Assembly: GCA_030600605.1 (NCBI GenBank) | Contig: JAUVLT010000001.1 | Span: 1 to 64,000, forward strand | Length of the DNA: 64,000 nt | Source: Mycoplasmatota bacterium | GTDB taxonomy: Bacteria > Bacillota_I > Bacilli_A > Izemoplasmatales > Izemoplasmataceae | Reading direction: 5' to 3' | Shown here: piece by piece, positions 36,601 through 44,931 of the stretch | How the letters are laid out: each line of letters opens with the position of its first letter | Position numbering within the stretch: the first letter of the stretch is position 1 | Notes under the pieces: generated by a model | The model's database searches: none | The model's input: only the letters and a program-made list of their open reading frames with translations | Told to the model about the DNA's origin: nothing | Program-made: the position numbers and the translations under genes

Positions 36601-36616
36601 CAGTTTTCAAAGACCT
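36601..36616 (-). promoter_or_regulatory. boxA-like antitermination site in the rrn leader
   Basis: The minus strand reads GGTCTTTGAAAACTG, close to the Bacillus rrn boxA TGCTCTTTGAAAACT. It lies between the last promoter and 16S. Confidence 0.55.
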
Positions 36617-36651
36617 AATTGGTCGCACGATAATCTTAGCGTGCGTTTAAT

Positions 36652-36680
36652 ATTCTACTATAATTAGAATACTATGTCAA
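36652..36680 (-). promoter_or_regulatory. rrn promoter 3 (nearest to 16S)
   Basis: TTGACA (36675-36680) and TAGAAT (36652-36657) on the minus strand, 17-base spacer. It is followed by an inverted repeat CGCACGC.TAAGATTATCGTGCG in the leader. Confidence 0.8.
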
Positions 36681-36761
36681 CACTTTTGATTATTTTTCGT
36701 GTGTTTTTCTTACTTCTTTTCACAGTTAATTTCTGACGAAATATTTTGCACTGCAATAAAG

Positions 36762-36790
36762 AGTATATTATCTTCACGCTTACTTGTCAA
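36762..36790 (-). promoter_or_regulatory. rrn promoter 2
   Basis: TTGACA (36785-36790) and TATACT (36762-36767), with a 17-base spacer. Confidence 0.82.
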
Positions 36791-36900
36791 CAATTTTACA
36801 AAAGTTTTTATACTACTATAAATAGTAAAATATTTCTTTCAAATAAGCATAATTAAACGGTGCTTAAAACCATATGTGGCTTTATTTCACCGCAATTAAA

Positions 36901-36929
36901 AGTATATAAAATTCTAGCACTTTTGTCAA
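36901..36929 (-). promoter_or_regulatory. rrn promoter 1 (most upstream)
   Basis: TTGACA (36924-36929) and TATACT (36901-36906), with a 17-base spacer. With the two downstream promoters this fills the gene-free stretch 36536-37027. Confidence 0.8.
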
Positions 36930-36992
36930 TACCTTTTTTATATTTTTTAATTATATATTCTAAACTATTTATTCTATCCCTATATTACATAC

Positions 36993-37020
36993 AAAAGCCC
37001 CCATTTTTGGAGGCTTTTAT
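36993..37020 (-). terminator. Terminator after proS
   Basis: On the minus strand AAAAGCCTCC pairs with GGGGGCTTTT around an A-rich loop (one mismatch), ending in TTTTG. It separates the long housekeeping run from the rRNA promoters. Confidence 0.65.
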
Positions 37021-37027
37021 TTCTATA

Positions 37028-38266
37028 TTATATATAGTCTAAAATATCAGTTTTATTTATTAGTTTTTTTATGTCTGTATATCTGTTTATAAACTCAATT
37101 TTTCCTTCACCAGAGTCCTTACCAACAATAATCCTATAAGGTATCCCAATTAAATCAGCGTCTTTAAATTTAACCCCGGCTCTTTCATATCTATCATCTA
37201 GTAAAACTTCAATACCTTTTCCTCTTAAATTATTATAAATTTCATAAGATAATTCTCTTTGAAATTCATCTTTTAAATTGACTGGCACAATATGAATTTG
37301 AAAAGGTGAAATTTCTTTTGGCCATAATATACCACTTTCAGTTGAATGTTGTTCAACACTTGCCATCAATGTTCTACTAATACCCAGTCCGTAACATCCC
37401 ATAATCATTGGCTTTGAAGACCCATCACTATCAATAAACTTAGCGTTCATTGATTCACTATATTTTGTACCAAGTTTAAAGATATTTCCAACTTCAATAC
37501 CTTTTGCTACTTTTATTGGAGCACCGCATACAGGGCAAGGATCCCCCTCAACAAGTCCGCTATGTTCTTGATTAGCAGCATAATCACACATATCACAATA
37601 AGTAATACTATCTTCTCCAACTTCACTCATAACCATAAATTCATCAGCTTCGTCCCCACCAATTTGGCCAACATCACTATTAACTATTTTGGTATCTAGT
37701 CCACATCTTTTAAAAATATCAATATAAGTTTTAGAGAATTTTTTATACCAAACATCTAAATCTTCAGCTGTAGCACTAAAAGTATAAGCATCTTTCATAA
37801 TGAATTCTCTACCGCGCATAAGTCCAAATCGAGGTCTCATTTCATCTCTAAATTTTGTTTGAATTTGATAAAGTGCTAAAGGTAATTTTTTATAAGAATT
37901 TACGTAATCTCTAACAACTTGAACAATTACTTCTTCATGAGTTGGCCCAAGACAAAAATCACGGTTTTTACGATCTTGTAGTCTCATTAATTCAGGACCA
38001 TATTTTTCCCATCTGCCTGACTCTTTCCACAAGTCACTCGGTTGCAATGCAGGCATTAATAATTCACTAGCATCAATCTTCTCTAATTCTTCTCTAATAA
38101 TTCTTTCAATATTTTGAATAACTTTATACCCAAGTGGTAAATAAGTATAAATACCAGCAGCAACTTGTTTAATTAAACCTGCTCTACTCATTAATTTATG
38201 ACTCTTTACCTCAGCATCCTTAGGAGCCTCTTTTAAGGTAGGTACAAACAATAAACTTTGTTTCAT
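37028..38266 (-). CDS. proS: Prolyl-tRNA synthetase lacking the editing (INS) domain
   Basis: A bacterial-type class II synthetase with motif 1 near LLMPALQPSDLWKESGRW, motif 2 RPRFGLMRGREFIMKDAYTF, motif 3 GCYGLGISRTL and the C-terminal anticodon-binding domain. It is only about 412 residues, where the family is usually about 570. The missing part is exact: YCDMCDYAANQEH runs straight into EGDPCPVCGAP near residue 235, where the YbaK-like INS editing domain normally lies. The two CxxC pairs that flank INS are kept. Post-transfer editing of Ala-tRNA(Pro) is therefore absent unless a separate deacylase exists. The ATG at 38266 has GAGGTG at six bases. Confidence 0.92.
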   Translation of the reverse strand: MKQSLLFVPTLKEAPKDAEVKSHKLMSRAGLIKQVAAGIYTYLPLGYKVIQNIERIIREELEKIDASELLMPALQPSDLWKESGRWEKYGPELMRLQDRKNRDFCLGPTHEEVIVQVVRDYVNSYKKLPLALYQIQTKFRDEMRPRFGLMRGREFIMKDAYTFSATAEDLDVWYKKFSKTYIDIFKRCGLDTKIVNSDVGQIGGDEADEFMVMSEVGEDSITYCDMCDYAANQEHSGLVEGDPCPVCGAPIKVAKGIEVGNIFKLGTKYSESMNAKFIDSDGSSKPMIMGCYGLGISRTLMASVEQHSTESGILWPKEISPFQIHIVPVNLKDEFQRELSYEIYNNLRGKGIEVLLDDRYERAGVKFKDADLIGIPYRIIVGKDSGEGKIEFINRYTDIKKLINKTDILDYI

Positions 38267-38277
38267 ATACGTCACCT

Positions 38278-39810
38278 CTATCTTATATTAAATAATCTTA
38301 AAATATCATTAAATGTAATATACACAAACAATCCTAACAGCATAATATACATTGCATAATGAAGTGTATTTTCAACACGACGATTCGGCTTTTTATTAGT
38401 AATTGCTTCATATCCTAAAAAGACTAATCTTCCACCATCAAGTGCCGGAATAGGTAATAAATTTATTACTCCTAAATTAACACTAAGCAAAGCTGTCCAA
38501 GTTAAGAATGATATAAACCCAGCGCTTAGAGCACGTGATGTTATAGAATAAATTCCAACAGGTCCTGCTAAATCTCCAACACCAACTTGGTCATTACTAA
38601 ATAAAAGATCCAATGTTGTAAAAATCATTGCCGCAGATGTTCTAATATTTTGTCCGCTTGCAGTAAAACTTCTAAAGAAATCAAACTCGTAAATCGGTGA
38701 AATACCAACAAAACTATCAACAACATTTAATCCTTGTGAAATCACTAAATCATGGTTATAAGGAGTTATTGAAATTTCAATAGTTTCTGTCCCTCTTAAA
38801 ACCTCTATTATCATTTCGTTACCATAAACATTATTATTAAAACTAGTAGCAATATCTGCCCAAGTATTCATAGCTAAAGTATCAATGGTCAAAATTACAT
38901 CGTCTTCTAAAAATCCCGCTTTCCCCGCTCTAGTTTCAGGATTCACTTCTCCTAAAGCAAGTTCAGTTAGTATTCCTTCTTTACTATGAAATCCTACAGT
39001 ATAAAAGAAAATAATTGGCGTAACATGTACTGTTTCTTCAACTCCATCACGAAGTATTACAAACTCAACTAATCTATCAGTTGGGTTTTCATCTAGAGCC
39101 ACAGAAATATCATCCCAAGAATAAACATTTACCCGGTCAATACTAAGCACTTTATCACCTTCGACAAGCACTTCTGCAGCTGGATAATCAGGCTCAATAG
39201 TGCCTAGCACTGTATTGTCCATATTAGGAAAACCTACAATTAAATTTACTATAATGAAAATAAAAAACGCTAAAACAAAATTCATAAATGGACCAGCAAA
39301 CATTGCTAGAAATCTTTCCCATTTAGTTTTTGATTCAAAACTTCTCTCAACTGGTGCAATTTGTAATTCTCTATTTTTAAAAACATAGAAAGCATTTCTT
39401 TTTACAGTATAATCATTTAACTGAAGAGGTTCATTGTTTTCCCCTTTTAAATCAACATTATAAACAGTTACTTTTTCATATTGTTCATATTTTTCATTAT
39501 CATGGTCAAGAATGATTTTTTCAATGTTATTAAAATCATCAAAGATCAATCTAACAGTTTGTCCCTCTTTTATAACTTCATCTTGAATCTCTTCTCCAGC
39601 CATCATAACGTATCCACCTATCGGTATTAATCTGATACAATATAATGTCTCATTTACTCTTTTGCTCCATAAGATTGGTCCCATTCCAAGACTAAATTCA
39701 TGGCATAAGATATTCGCTCTTTTTGCCATGATAAAATGTCCCAATTCATGAATAACAATTACTAATCCTAAAACAAATATAAATACAATAATATTAATTA
39801 AAATCGTCAT
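38278..39810 (-). CDS. rseP: Site-2 zinc metalloprotease RseP/RasP
   Basis: The 510-residue protein has the intramembrane active site HELGH at His21-Glu22-His25, the second zinc motif PALDGGRL near the C-terminus, and two PDZ-like domains (about residues 190-360). An insertion of about 90 residues sits after GGYVMMAGEE; the whole is longer than Bacillus RasP (about 420). It cleaves membrane segments of anti-sigma factors and signal peptides. It sits between dxr and proS, 11 bases from each neighbour, the classic Gram-positive order. Confidence 0.92.
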   Translation of the reverse strand: MTILINIIVFIFVLGLVIVIHELGHFIMAKRANILCHEFSLGMGPILWSKRVNETLYCIRLIPIGGYVMMAGEEIQDEVIKEGQTVRLIFDDFNNIEKIILDHDNEKYEQYEKVTVYNVDLKGENNEPLQLNDYTVKRNAFYVFKNRELQIAPVERSFESKTKWERFLAMFAGPFMNFVLAFFIFIIVNLIVGFPNMDNTVLGTIEPDYPAAEVLVEGDKVLSIDRVNVYSWDDISVALDENPTDRLVEFVILRDGVEETVHVTPIIFFYTVGFHSKEGILTELALGEVNPETRAGKAGFLEDDVILTIDTLAMNTWADIATSFNNNVYGNEMIIEVLRGTETIEISITPYNHDLVISQGLNVVDSFVGISPIYEFDFFRSFTASGQNIRTSAAMIFTTLDLLFSNDQVGVGDLAGPVGIYSITSRALSAGFISFLTWTALLSVNLGVINLLPIPALDGGRLVFLGYEAITNKKPNRRVENTLHYAMYIMLLGLFVYITFNDILRLFNIR

Positions 39811-39821
39811 CTTTATGTCCT

Positions 39822-40967
39822 CTAACTATATTTCTTATAAGTATAGTCTTTCACTTTCAAGTCTCTATCTAATATTTTATCAAGAGTAATATTTAAATCA
39901 TTTTTAAATACATCTAAACACTCTCTAATAATTTCTTCAATTTGTAAAAATGTAATCTTACCGTTCAAAAATAAATTAACCGCAGCCTCATTAGCTGCGT
40001 TCAAAGTGGTAGGATTTAATCCCTTACTTTTACCGGCATCAATTGCCATTTTCAATAACGGATATTTTGAATAAGGCAATTCTTCAAAATGTAGTTTTCC
40101 CATCTTTACTAAGTCTAATGATTTTCCATTATATTGCGCCCTACTTGGATAATTAAGAGCGTAACTAATTGGTACTCTCATATCTGGATTACCTAAATGA
40201 GCAATCACAGATGTATCATGAAATTCCACTAAGGAATGAACAATACTTTCCCGATGCATGACTGTCTTAATATGATCATAATCAACATTAAACAAATAGT
40301 GAGCCTCAATTATTTCAAGCCCCTTATTCATCATCGTTGCAGAATCTATTGTAACTTTCGCGCCCATCGACCAATTCGGATGATTTAAAGCATCATGTAC
40401 TGTAACATTTCTTAATTCTTTTCTTGTTTTATCTCTGAAACTTCCTCCGGAAGCAGTAATAATAATATTTTTTATAGTTGAGAAATCTTCTCCATTTAGA
40501 CACTGCATAATCGCAGAATGTTCGCTATCTACAGGAATAATTTTAACATTATGTTCTTTTAATAACTCGTTGATTATCTCTCCGCCAATAACTAGTGTTT
40601 CTTTATTAGCTAAAGCAATATTTCGGCCTTTTTTAATTGCTTCAATCGTTGGTTTTAATCCTACACTTCCAACTAAAGCATTAACAACTAAATCTTCGCC
40701 AAGTCCCCCATAGGTTACTACCTTAATAAGTGATTCAATACCGTATCCAAATTCGATATTCGGATAAAGTTCTTGTAGTTTAAGAATATCATCTCTTTTT
40801 CCCATACTAACATATTTAGGACTAAACTCATTAATAATATCCTTCATTTTCTTCAAGTTTGTGTTTCCAGATACTGCCACTACCTTAAACTTATTTTTAG
40901 ATGTTCTAACAACATCTAGAGTTTGTTTTCCAATATTACCAGTTACTCCTAAAATAAATAGATTCAT
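39822..40967 (-). CDS. dxr: 1-deoxy-D-xylulose 5-phosphate reductoisomerase
   Basis: The 381-residue protein has the NADPH-binding start GVTGNIGKQTLDVV, the metal/substrate motif PVDSEHSAI and the MMNKGLEIIEAHYLF block that includes the catalytic Glu. It converts DXP to MEP with NADPH, the committed step of the non-mevalonate isoprenoid pathway. Its presence shows that this organism makes isoprenoids by MEP. The ATG overlaps the cdsA stop by 4 bases. Confidence 0.95.
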   Translation of the reverse strand: MNLFILGVTGNIGKQTLDVVRTSKNKFKVVAVSGNTNLKKMKDIINEFSPKYVSMGKRDDILKLQELYPNIEFGYGIESLIKVVTYGGLGEDLVVNALVGSVGLKPTIEAIKKGRNIALANKETLVIGGEIINELLKEHNVKIIPVDSEHSAIMQCLNGEDFSTIKNIIITASGGSFRDKTRKELRNVTVHDALNHPNWSMGAKVTIDSATMMNKGLEIIEAHYLFNVDYDHIKTVMHRESIVHSLVEFHDTSVIAHLGNPDMRVPISYALNYPSRAQYNGKSLDLVKMGKLHFEELPYSKYPLLKMAIDAGKSKGLNPTTLNAANEAAVNLFLNGKITFLQIEEIIRECLDVFKNDLNITLDKILDRDLKVKDYTYKKYS

Positions 40968-41785
40968 AGTAACCCAACTACTTCACTAATAAAGATTAAA
41001 ATAATTCCTGCAAGTATCGCCGAATCAAATCGATCCATCACTCCACCATGTCCAGGGAATAAATTACTAAAATCTTTTATTCCGTATCCTCTTTTAAGCT
41101 TTGAAGCCACTAAATCACCAACTTGTCCGAAGACAGAAATCACAATAATTAAAATAATACTTTTCCAAATATTTAAATTGATATTTCCAATTGAATCTAA
41201 ATTAAATAAATAGATATATCCTACAGCAAACAGCACAGCAAAGAAGATTCCACCAAGAGCTCCTTCAATTGATTTCTTAGGGCTTATTTTCGCAGCTAAA
41301 CGATGCTTACCAAAATTTATTCCAACATAATAAGCAAACATATCTGTCATACTAGTAATAATAAATAAGAATCCAACTATTTCTAAAGATAAAAATCTCA
41401 AAGCACTTAGTGCGCTAAACCCAATAGCCGGATAAAGAATTGTAACTAAGTATCTTCCAAAATCATCAGTTTCAAAATTTTCTTTTAAAACAAGTAATAA
41501 TGCTCCAATAATAATAACTGCCATTAGTGCATAAAAGACTAACTCAAGATCAAGTAAATTCTTATAATGATAACTAATTAAAAAGAATAATGTAGCACTC
41601 AATAACATTTCAATTATTAAAACTACTTGAGGTGTATTGGATTTGATTTTAAACATGTTAAAAAGTTCGTAAGTAGCAATTAATCCAAGTAATACAAGTA
41701 CAGTATCTAATATCCATCCACCAACTACAAACGCAGGTACAAAAAATAGTACAAGAAAGACTGCGGTTTTCACTCTAGTATTCAT
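40964..41785 (-). CDS. cdsA: Phosphatidate cytidylyltransferase
   Basis: The 273-residue integral membrane protein has about eight hydrophobic segments. The CDP-diglyceride synthase signature lies at the C-terminus: SKLKRGYGIKDFSNLFPGHG, then GVMDRFDS. It makes CDP-diacylglycerol from phosphatidic acid and CTP for phospholipid synthesis. It is coupled to uppS (TAATG junction) and to dxr (4-base overlap). Confidence 0.95.
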   Translation of the reverse strand: MNTRVKTAVFLVLFFVPAFVVGGWILDTVLVLLGLIATYELFNMFKIKSNTPQVVLIIEMLLSATLFFLISYHYKNLLDLELVFYALMAVIIIGALLLVLKENFETDDFGRYLVTILYPAIGFSALSALRFLSLEIVGFLFIITSMTDMFAYYVGINFGKHRLAAKISPKKSIEGALGGIFFAVLFAVGYIYLFNLDSIGNINLNIWKSIILIIVISVFGQVGDLVASKLKRGYGIKDFSNLFPGHGGVMDRFDSAILAGIILIFISEVVGLL

Positions 41786-42522
41786 TATTCTTTCTCCTTA
41801 ATTCCGCCATAGCGACGATTTCTTTTTTGAAAATTATCTAAAGCCTTAAATAATTCCTTTCGATTGAATTCAGGCCATAACTTCTTAGTGAAATATAGTT
41901 CACTATAAGCAAGTTGCCATAAAAAGTAATTACTAATTCTTAATTCCCCTGATGTTCTAATTAATAAATCTAGCGGAGGAAGATCTTTTGTATATAAATG
42001 ATTATCCATTAATTCAACATTAATATCTTCTAATTCTATTTCGTTATTCTTATATTTATTACTGATTTGCTTTACTGCTTCAATTATTTCAGTATGACTT
42101 CCGTAATCATAACAAACATTTAAAATTAGTCCTTTTCGATCTTTTGTCTTTTTTTCAGTTTTTAATATTAATTCTCTATTTTCTTTACTAAAACGATCTC
42201 TTCTTCCTGAAAAGATAACCCTTATACCTTTGTCCTTAAATTTTCCTTTATATGTTTCTTCAAATTCTCGAGGTAATTTCATTAAATATTCAACTTCACT
42301 ACTAGATCTATTCCAGTTTTCAGTACTAAAAGCGTAAACACTCAATACTTTAATACCAACTTCATTACAAATAAGTGCCATATCTTTTAAATTTTCAGCA
42401 CCTTTTTTGTGTCCTATAGTACGTATAAAATTATATTTTTGAGCCCAACGCCCATTACCATCTAAAATAATTGCGATATGGGCAGGAATATATTTACTCA
42501 TTACTCTTTTCTCTAAACTCAT
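41785..42522 (-). CDS. uppS: Undecaprenyl (isoprenyl) diphosphate synthase
   Basis: The 245-residue cis-prenyltransferase has motif HIAIILDGNGRWAQ with the catalytic Asp near residue 21, SVYAFSTENWNR, and the C-terminal DLLIRTSGELRISNYFLWQ block. It condenses isopentenyl diphosphate into the lipid carrier for cell-wall glycans. GAGGTG precedes the ATG at 42522; a second ATG at 42501 is possible. It begins the uppS-cdsA-dxr-rseP-proS group. Confidence 0.95.
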   Translation of the reverse strand: MSLEKRVMSKYIPAHIAIILDGNGRWAQKYNFIRTIGHKKGAENLKDMALICNEVGIKVLSVYAFSTENWNRSSSEVEYLMKLPREFEETYKGKFKDKGIRVIFSGRRDRFSKENRELILKTEKKTKDRKGLILNVCYDYGSHTEIIEAVKQISNKYKNNEIELEDINVELMDNHLYTKDLPPLDLLIRTSGELRISNYFLWQLAYSELYFTKKLWPEFNRKELFKALDNFQKRNRRYGGIKEKE

Positions 42523-42583
42523 AATAACACCTCATTTACAATATATCATTATACTATAAAATCCACAATTTATCTATAAGAAA

Positions 42584-42604
42584 GAGACTACAATATGTAG
42601 TCTC
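42584..42604 (-). terminator. Hairpin at the end of frr
   Basis: The 7-bp stem GAGACTA/TAGTCTC has a 7-base loop and the minus-strand tail TTTCTT. It overlaps the frr stop and may partly separate frr from uppS. Confidence 0.6.
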
Positions 42605-43161
42605 TATATACTCATGATGTCAATATCTTTTTGTTTCACTAATTCATCAATTTGTTTCACGTAACTATCAGTAAGTTCTTGAATATCTTCTTGATAACCT
42701 TTGCAATCGTCTTCAGAAATTTCACTTTTCTTTTCTAATTTCTTAATTGCATCATTACCATCTCTTCTTGCACTTCTAATACTTATTTTTGCTTCTTCAC
42801 CCATTTTTTTAACATGTTTTGTAAGTTCTCGTCTTGTTTCTGTCGTAAGTAATGGTAGCACAATACGAAGTTGTGTTCCTTCATTACTTGGGTTAAATCC
42901 TAAATTAGCTGCCATAATAGCTTTTTCCACGACATTAATAATACTTCTATCATATGGTTTAACTATTATTTGAGTAGGTTCTGGTACACTAATATTCCCA
43001 ATCTGACTTAAAGGAGTTAAAGCACCATAATAATCTACTTTAACGTCATCTAACATTTTTGGATTAGCACGACCAGTACGTACTTTTGCAAAATCATGTT
43101 GTAACACTTTAATACGATCTTCCATTATTTCTTCAGTTTCTAAAAGAACCATTTCAGGCAT
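42604..43161 (-). CDS. frr: Ribosome recycling factor
   Basis: The 185-residue protein has the RRF hallmarks: LQHDFAKVRTGRANPKMLD near the N-terminus, VPEPTQIIVKPYDRS, and a C-terminal helical region SIRSARRDGNDAIKK. With EF-G it splits post-termination ribosomes. It lies 14 bases after pyrH, as in most Firmicutes. Confidence 0.96.
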   Translation of the reverse strand: MPEMVLLETEEIMEDRIKVLQHDFAKVRTGRANPKMLDDVKVDYYGALTPLSQIGNISVPEPTQIIVKPYDRSIINVVEKAIMAANLGFNPSNEGTQLRIVLPLLTTETRRELTKHVKKMGEEAKISIRSARRDGNDAIKKLEKKSEISEDDCKGYQEDIQELTDSYVKQIDELVKQKDIDIMSI

Positions 43162-43175
43162 ATCAGTACCCTCCT

Positions 43176-43889
43176 TTAATAAATTAGTGTTCCTATTTTT
43201 TTACCACTAGCAGCAATTCTAATATTTCCGTGTTCATTCATATCAAAGACAATAATACTAATTCCATTATCTCTACACAAAGCTGCAGCAGTTGAATCCA
43301 TTACTTTTAATTTCTTTTCTAGTAATTCTTGATGAGTTAAAGATATATATATTTTGGCATCTTTGTGTTTTTTTGGATCTTTATCATAAACCCCGTCAAC
43401 ACCATTTTTAGCCATTAAAACAAAATCAGCACCAATTTCTGCGGCACGAAGTGCACTAGTTGTATCAGTAGAAAAATATGGATTTCCTGTTCCCCCTGCA
43501 AAAATTACAATTCTACCTTTTTCTAAATTACTTAATGCTTTTCTTCTAATATAAGGTTCGGCAACTTGAGGAATGTTTAAGCTACTCATAGTTCTTGTCT
43601 CAATGCCTAATTCTTCAAGTGCATTTTGAAGTGCTAGTGCATTCATTATTGTAGCTATCATGCCCATGTAATCAGCACTACTTCTTTCAAAGCCCATTTC
43701 ACTAGCAATTTGGCCACGCCAAATATTTCCTCCACCAATAATTACACCAATTTCTAAATTCCCTAAATCGTAAGCTTCTTTAATTTCATAAGCAATCTCT
43801 CTAACACGTAAAGGATCAATAACTCGATAGTTATCTCCTCTAAGTGCTTCACCGCTCAACTTAATAATTACACGTTTTTTAGCTTCCAT
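43176..43889 (-). CDS. pyrH: UMP kinase
   Basis: The 237-residue amino-acid-kinase-fold protein has RVIIKLSGEALRGD, VIGGGNIWRG, and FAGGTGNPYFSTDTTSALRA. It phosphorylates UMP to UDP as a hexamer. It is third in the rpsB-tsf-pyrH-frr order. An imperfect hairpin (43914-43934, AGGGCAC/GTGTCCT) lies between tsf and pyrH. Confidence 0.96.
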   Translation of the reverse strand: MEAKKRVIIKLSGEALRGDNYRVIDPLRVREIAYEIKEAYDLGNLEIGVIIGGGNIWRGQIASEMGFERSSADYMGMIATIMNALALQNALEELGIETRTMSSLNIPQVAEPYIRRKALSNLEKGRIVIFAGGTGNPYFSTDTTSALRAAEIGADFVLMAKNGVDGVYDKDPKKHKDAKIYISLTHQELLEKKLKVMDSTAAALCRDNGISIIVFDMNEHGNIRIAASGKKIGTLIY

Positions 43890-43943
43890 TATTTTACCTC
43901 CCTCTATAAATATAGGACACCAAAAAGTGCCCTAATATTAGTT

Positions 43944-44819
43944 TTATTTATTAATTTGACTCATAACTTCTTCAGCGAAATCATCAGATCTTTTTTCAAT
44001 TCCTTCGCCAACTTCAAGACGTAAGAAAGATAAGATATTTCCACCTACTTGTTTAACATGAGCTTCAACTGTTAAATCTGGGTTTTTAACGAAAGGTTGA
44101 TTTAATAAGCAAATTTCTTTTAAGTATTTATTCAATCTACCAATAACCATTTTTTCAACTATGTTTGCTGGTTTTCCTTCATTAAGTGCTTCTTTTGTTA
44201 GCATATCTCTTTCATGAGCAATTACTTCTTCACTAATTTCTGATTTATCGATATATTTAGGATTAATAGCAGCTACATGCATTGCGATATCTTTTGCAAC
44301 TTCTTCAGATGCTCCTTCAAGCACAACTAAAGTAACAATTCTTCCACCCATATGTTTATAAGCTCCAAAATTGTCCTTATCTGTTTTGAATATTCTAGAT
44401 ACTCTTCTTAAAGATAATTTTTCTCCAATTTTTGAAGTAGCATCAACAAGTACTCTCTCGATGTCTTTTCCATCAATTTCCATTTTTAATACTTCTTCAG
44501 TATTTTCTGCTTTACTATTAATAATAACATTTCCCAATGTGTCTAATAATTCTAAAAACTCTTTATTTTTTGCTACAAAATCTGTTTCACTGTTAAGTTC
44601 AAAGATAATTGCTTCGTTACCTTTTACAACTATACTACATAATCCTTCAGCTGCAATTCTATCAGCTTTTTTAGCCGCTTTAGCAATTCCTTTTTCTCTT
44701 AACCAATCCATTGATTGATCCATATTACCACTAGTTTCAGTCAATGCTTTTTTACAATCCATCATCCCTGCACCAGTTTTCATTCTTAATTCTTTTACCA
44801 TGCTAGCAGTTATTACCAT
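43944..44819 (-). CDS. tsf: Elongation factor Ts
   Basis: From ATG 44819 (AGGAGGAATAGTT upstream) the protein has 291 residues, the normal length. The N-terminal UBA-like domain [20 protein letters not shown] and the TDFVAKN core motif are clear. It exchanges nucleotide on EF-Tu. A longer in-frame start at 44879 has no ribosome site and is rejected. Confidence 0.95.
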   Translation of the reverse strand: MVITASMVKELRMKTGAGMMDCKKALTETSGNMDQSMDWLREKGIAKAAKKADRIAAEGLCSIVVKGNEAIIFELNSETDFVAKNKEFLELLDTLGNVIINSKAENTEEVLKMEIDGKDIERVLVDATSKIGEKLSLRRVSRIFKTDKDNFGAYKHMGGRIVTLVVLEGASEEVAKDIAMHVAAINPKYIDKSEISEEVIAHERDMLTKEALNEGKPANIVEKMVIGRLNKYLKEICLLNQPFVKNPDLTVEAHVKQVGGNILSFLRLEVGEGIEKRSDDFAEEVMSQINK

Positions 44820-44904
44820 AACTATTCCTCCTAAGTTCTTTTCAAAGATTATAATATCATAAAATGCCCTTTTATTCAATTATTTATATGCTTGTTTCCA
44901 GTAA

Positions 44905-44928
44905 AAAAAGAGCCCAAAAGCTCTTTTT
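44905..44928 (-). terminator. Terminator between rpsB and tsf
   Basis: The 9-bp stem AAAAAGAGC/GCTCTTTTT has a 6-base loop and seven T's on the minus strand. It lies just after the rpsB stop, so tsf expression may depend on readthrough or a separate promoter. Confidence 0.8.
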
Positions 44929-44931
44929 ATA

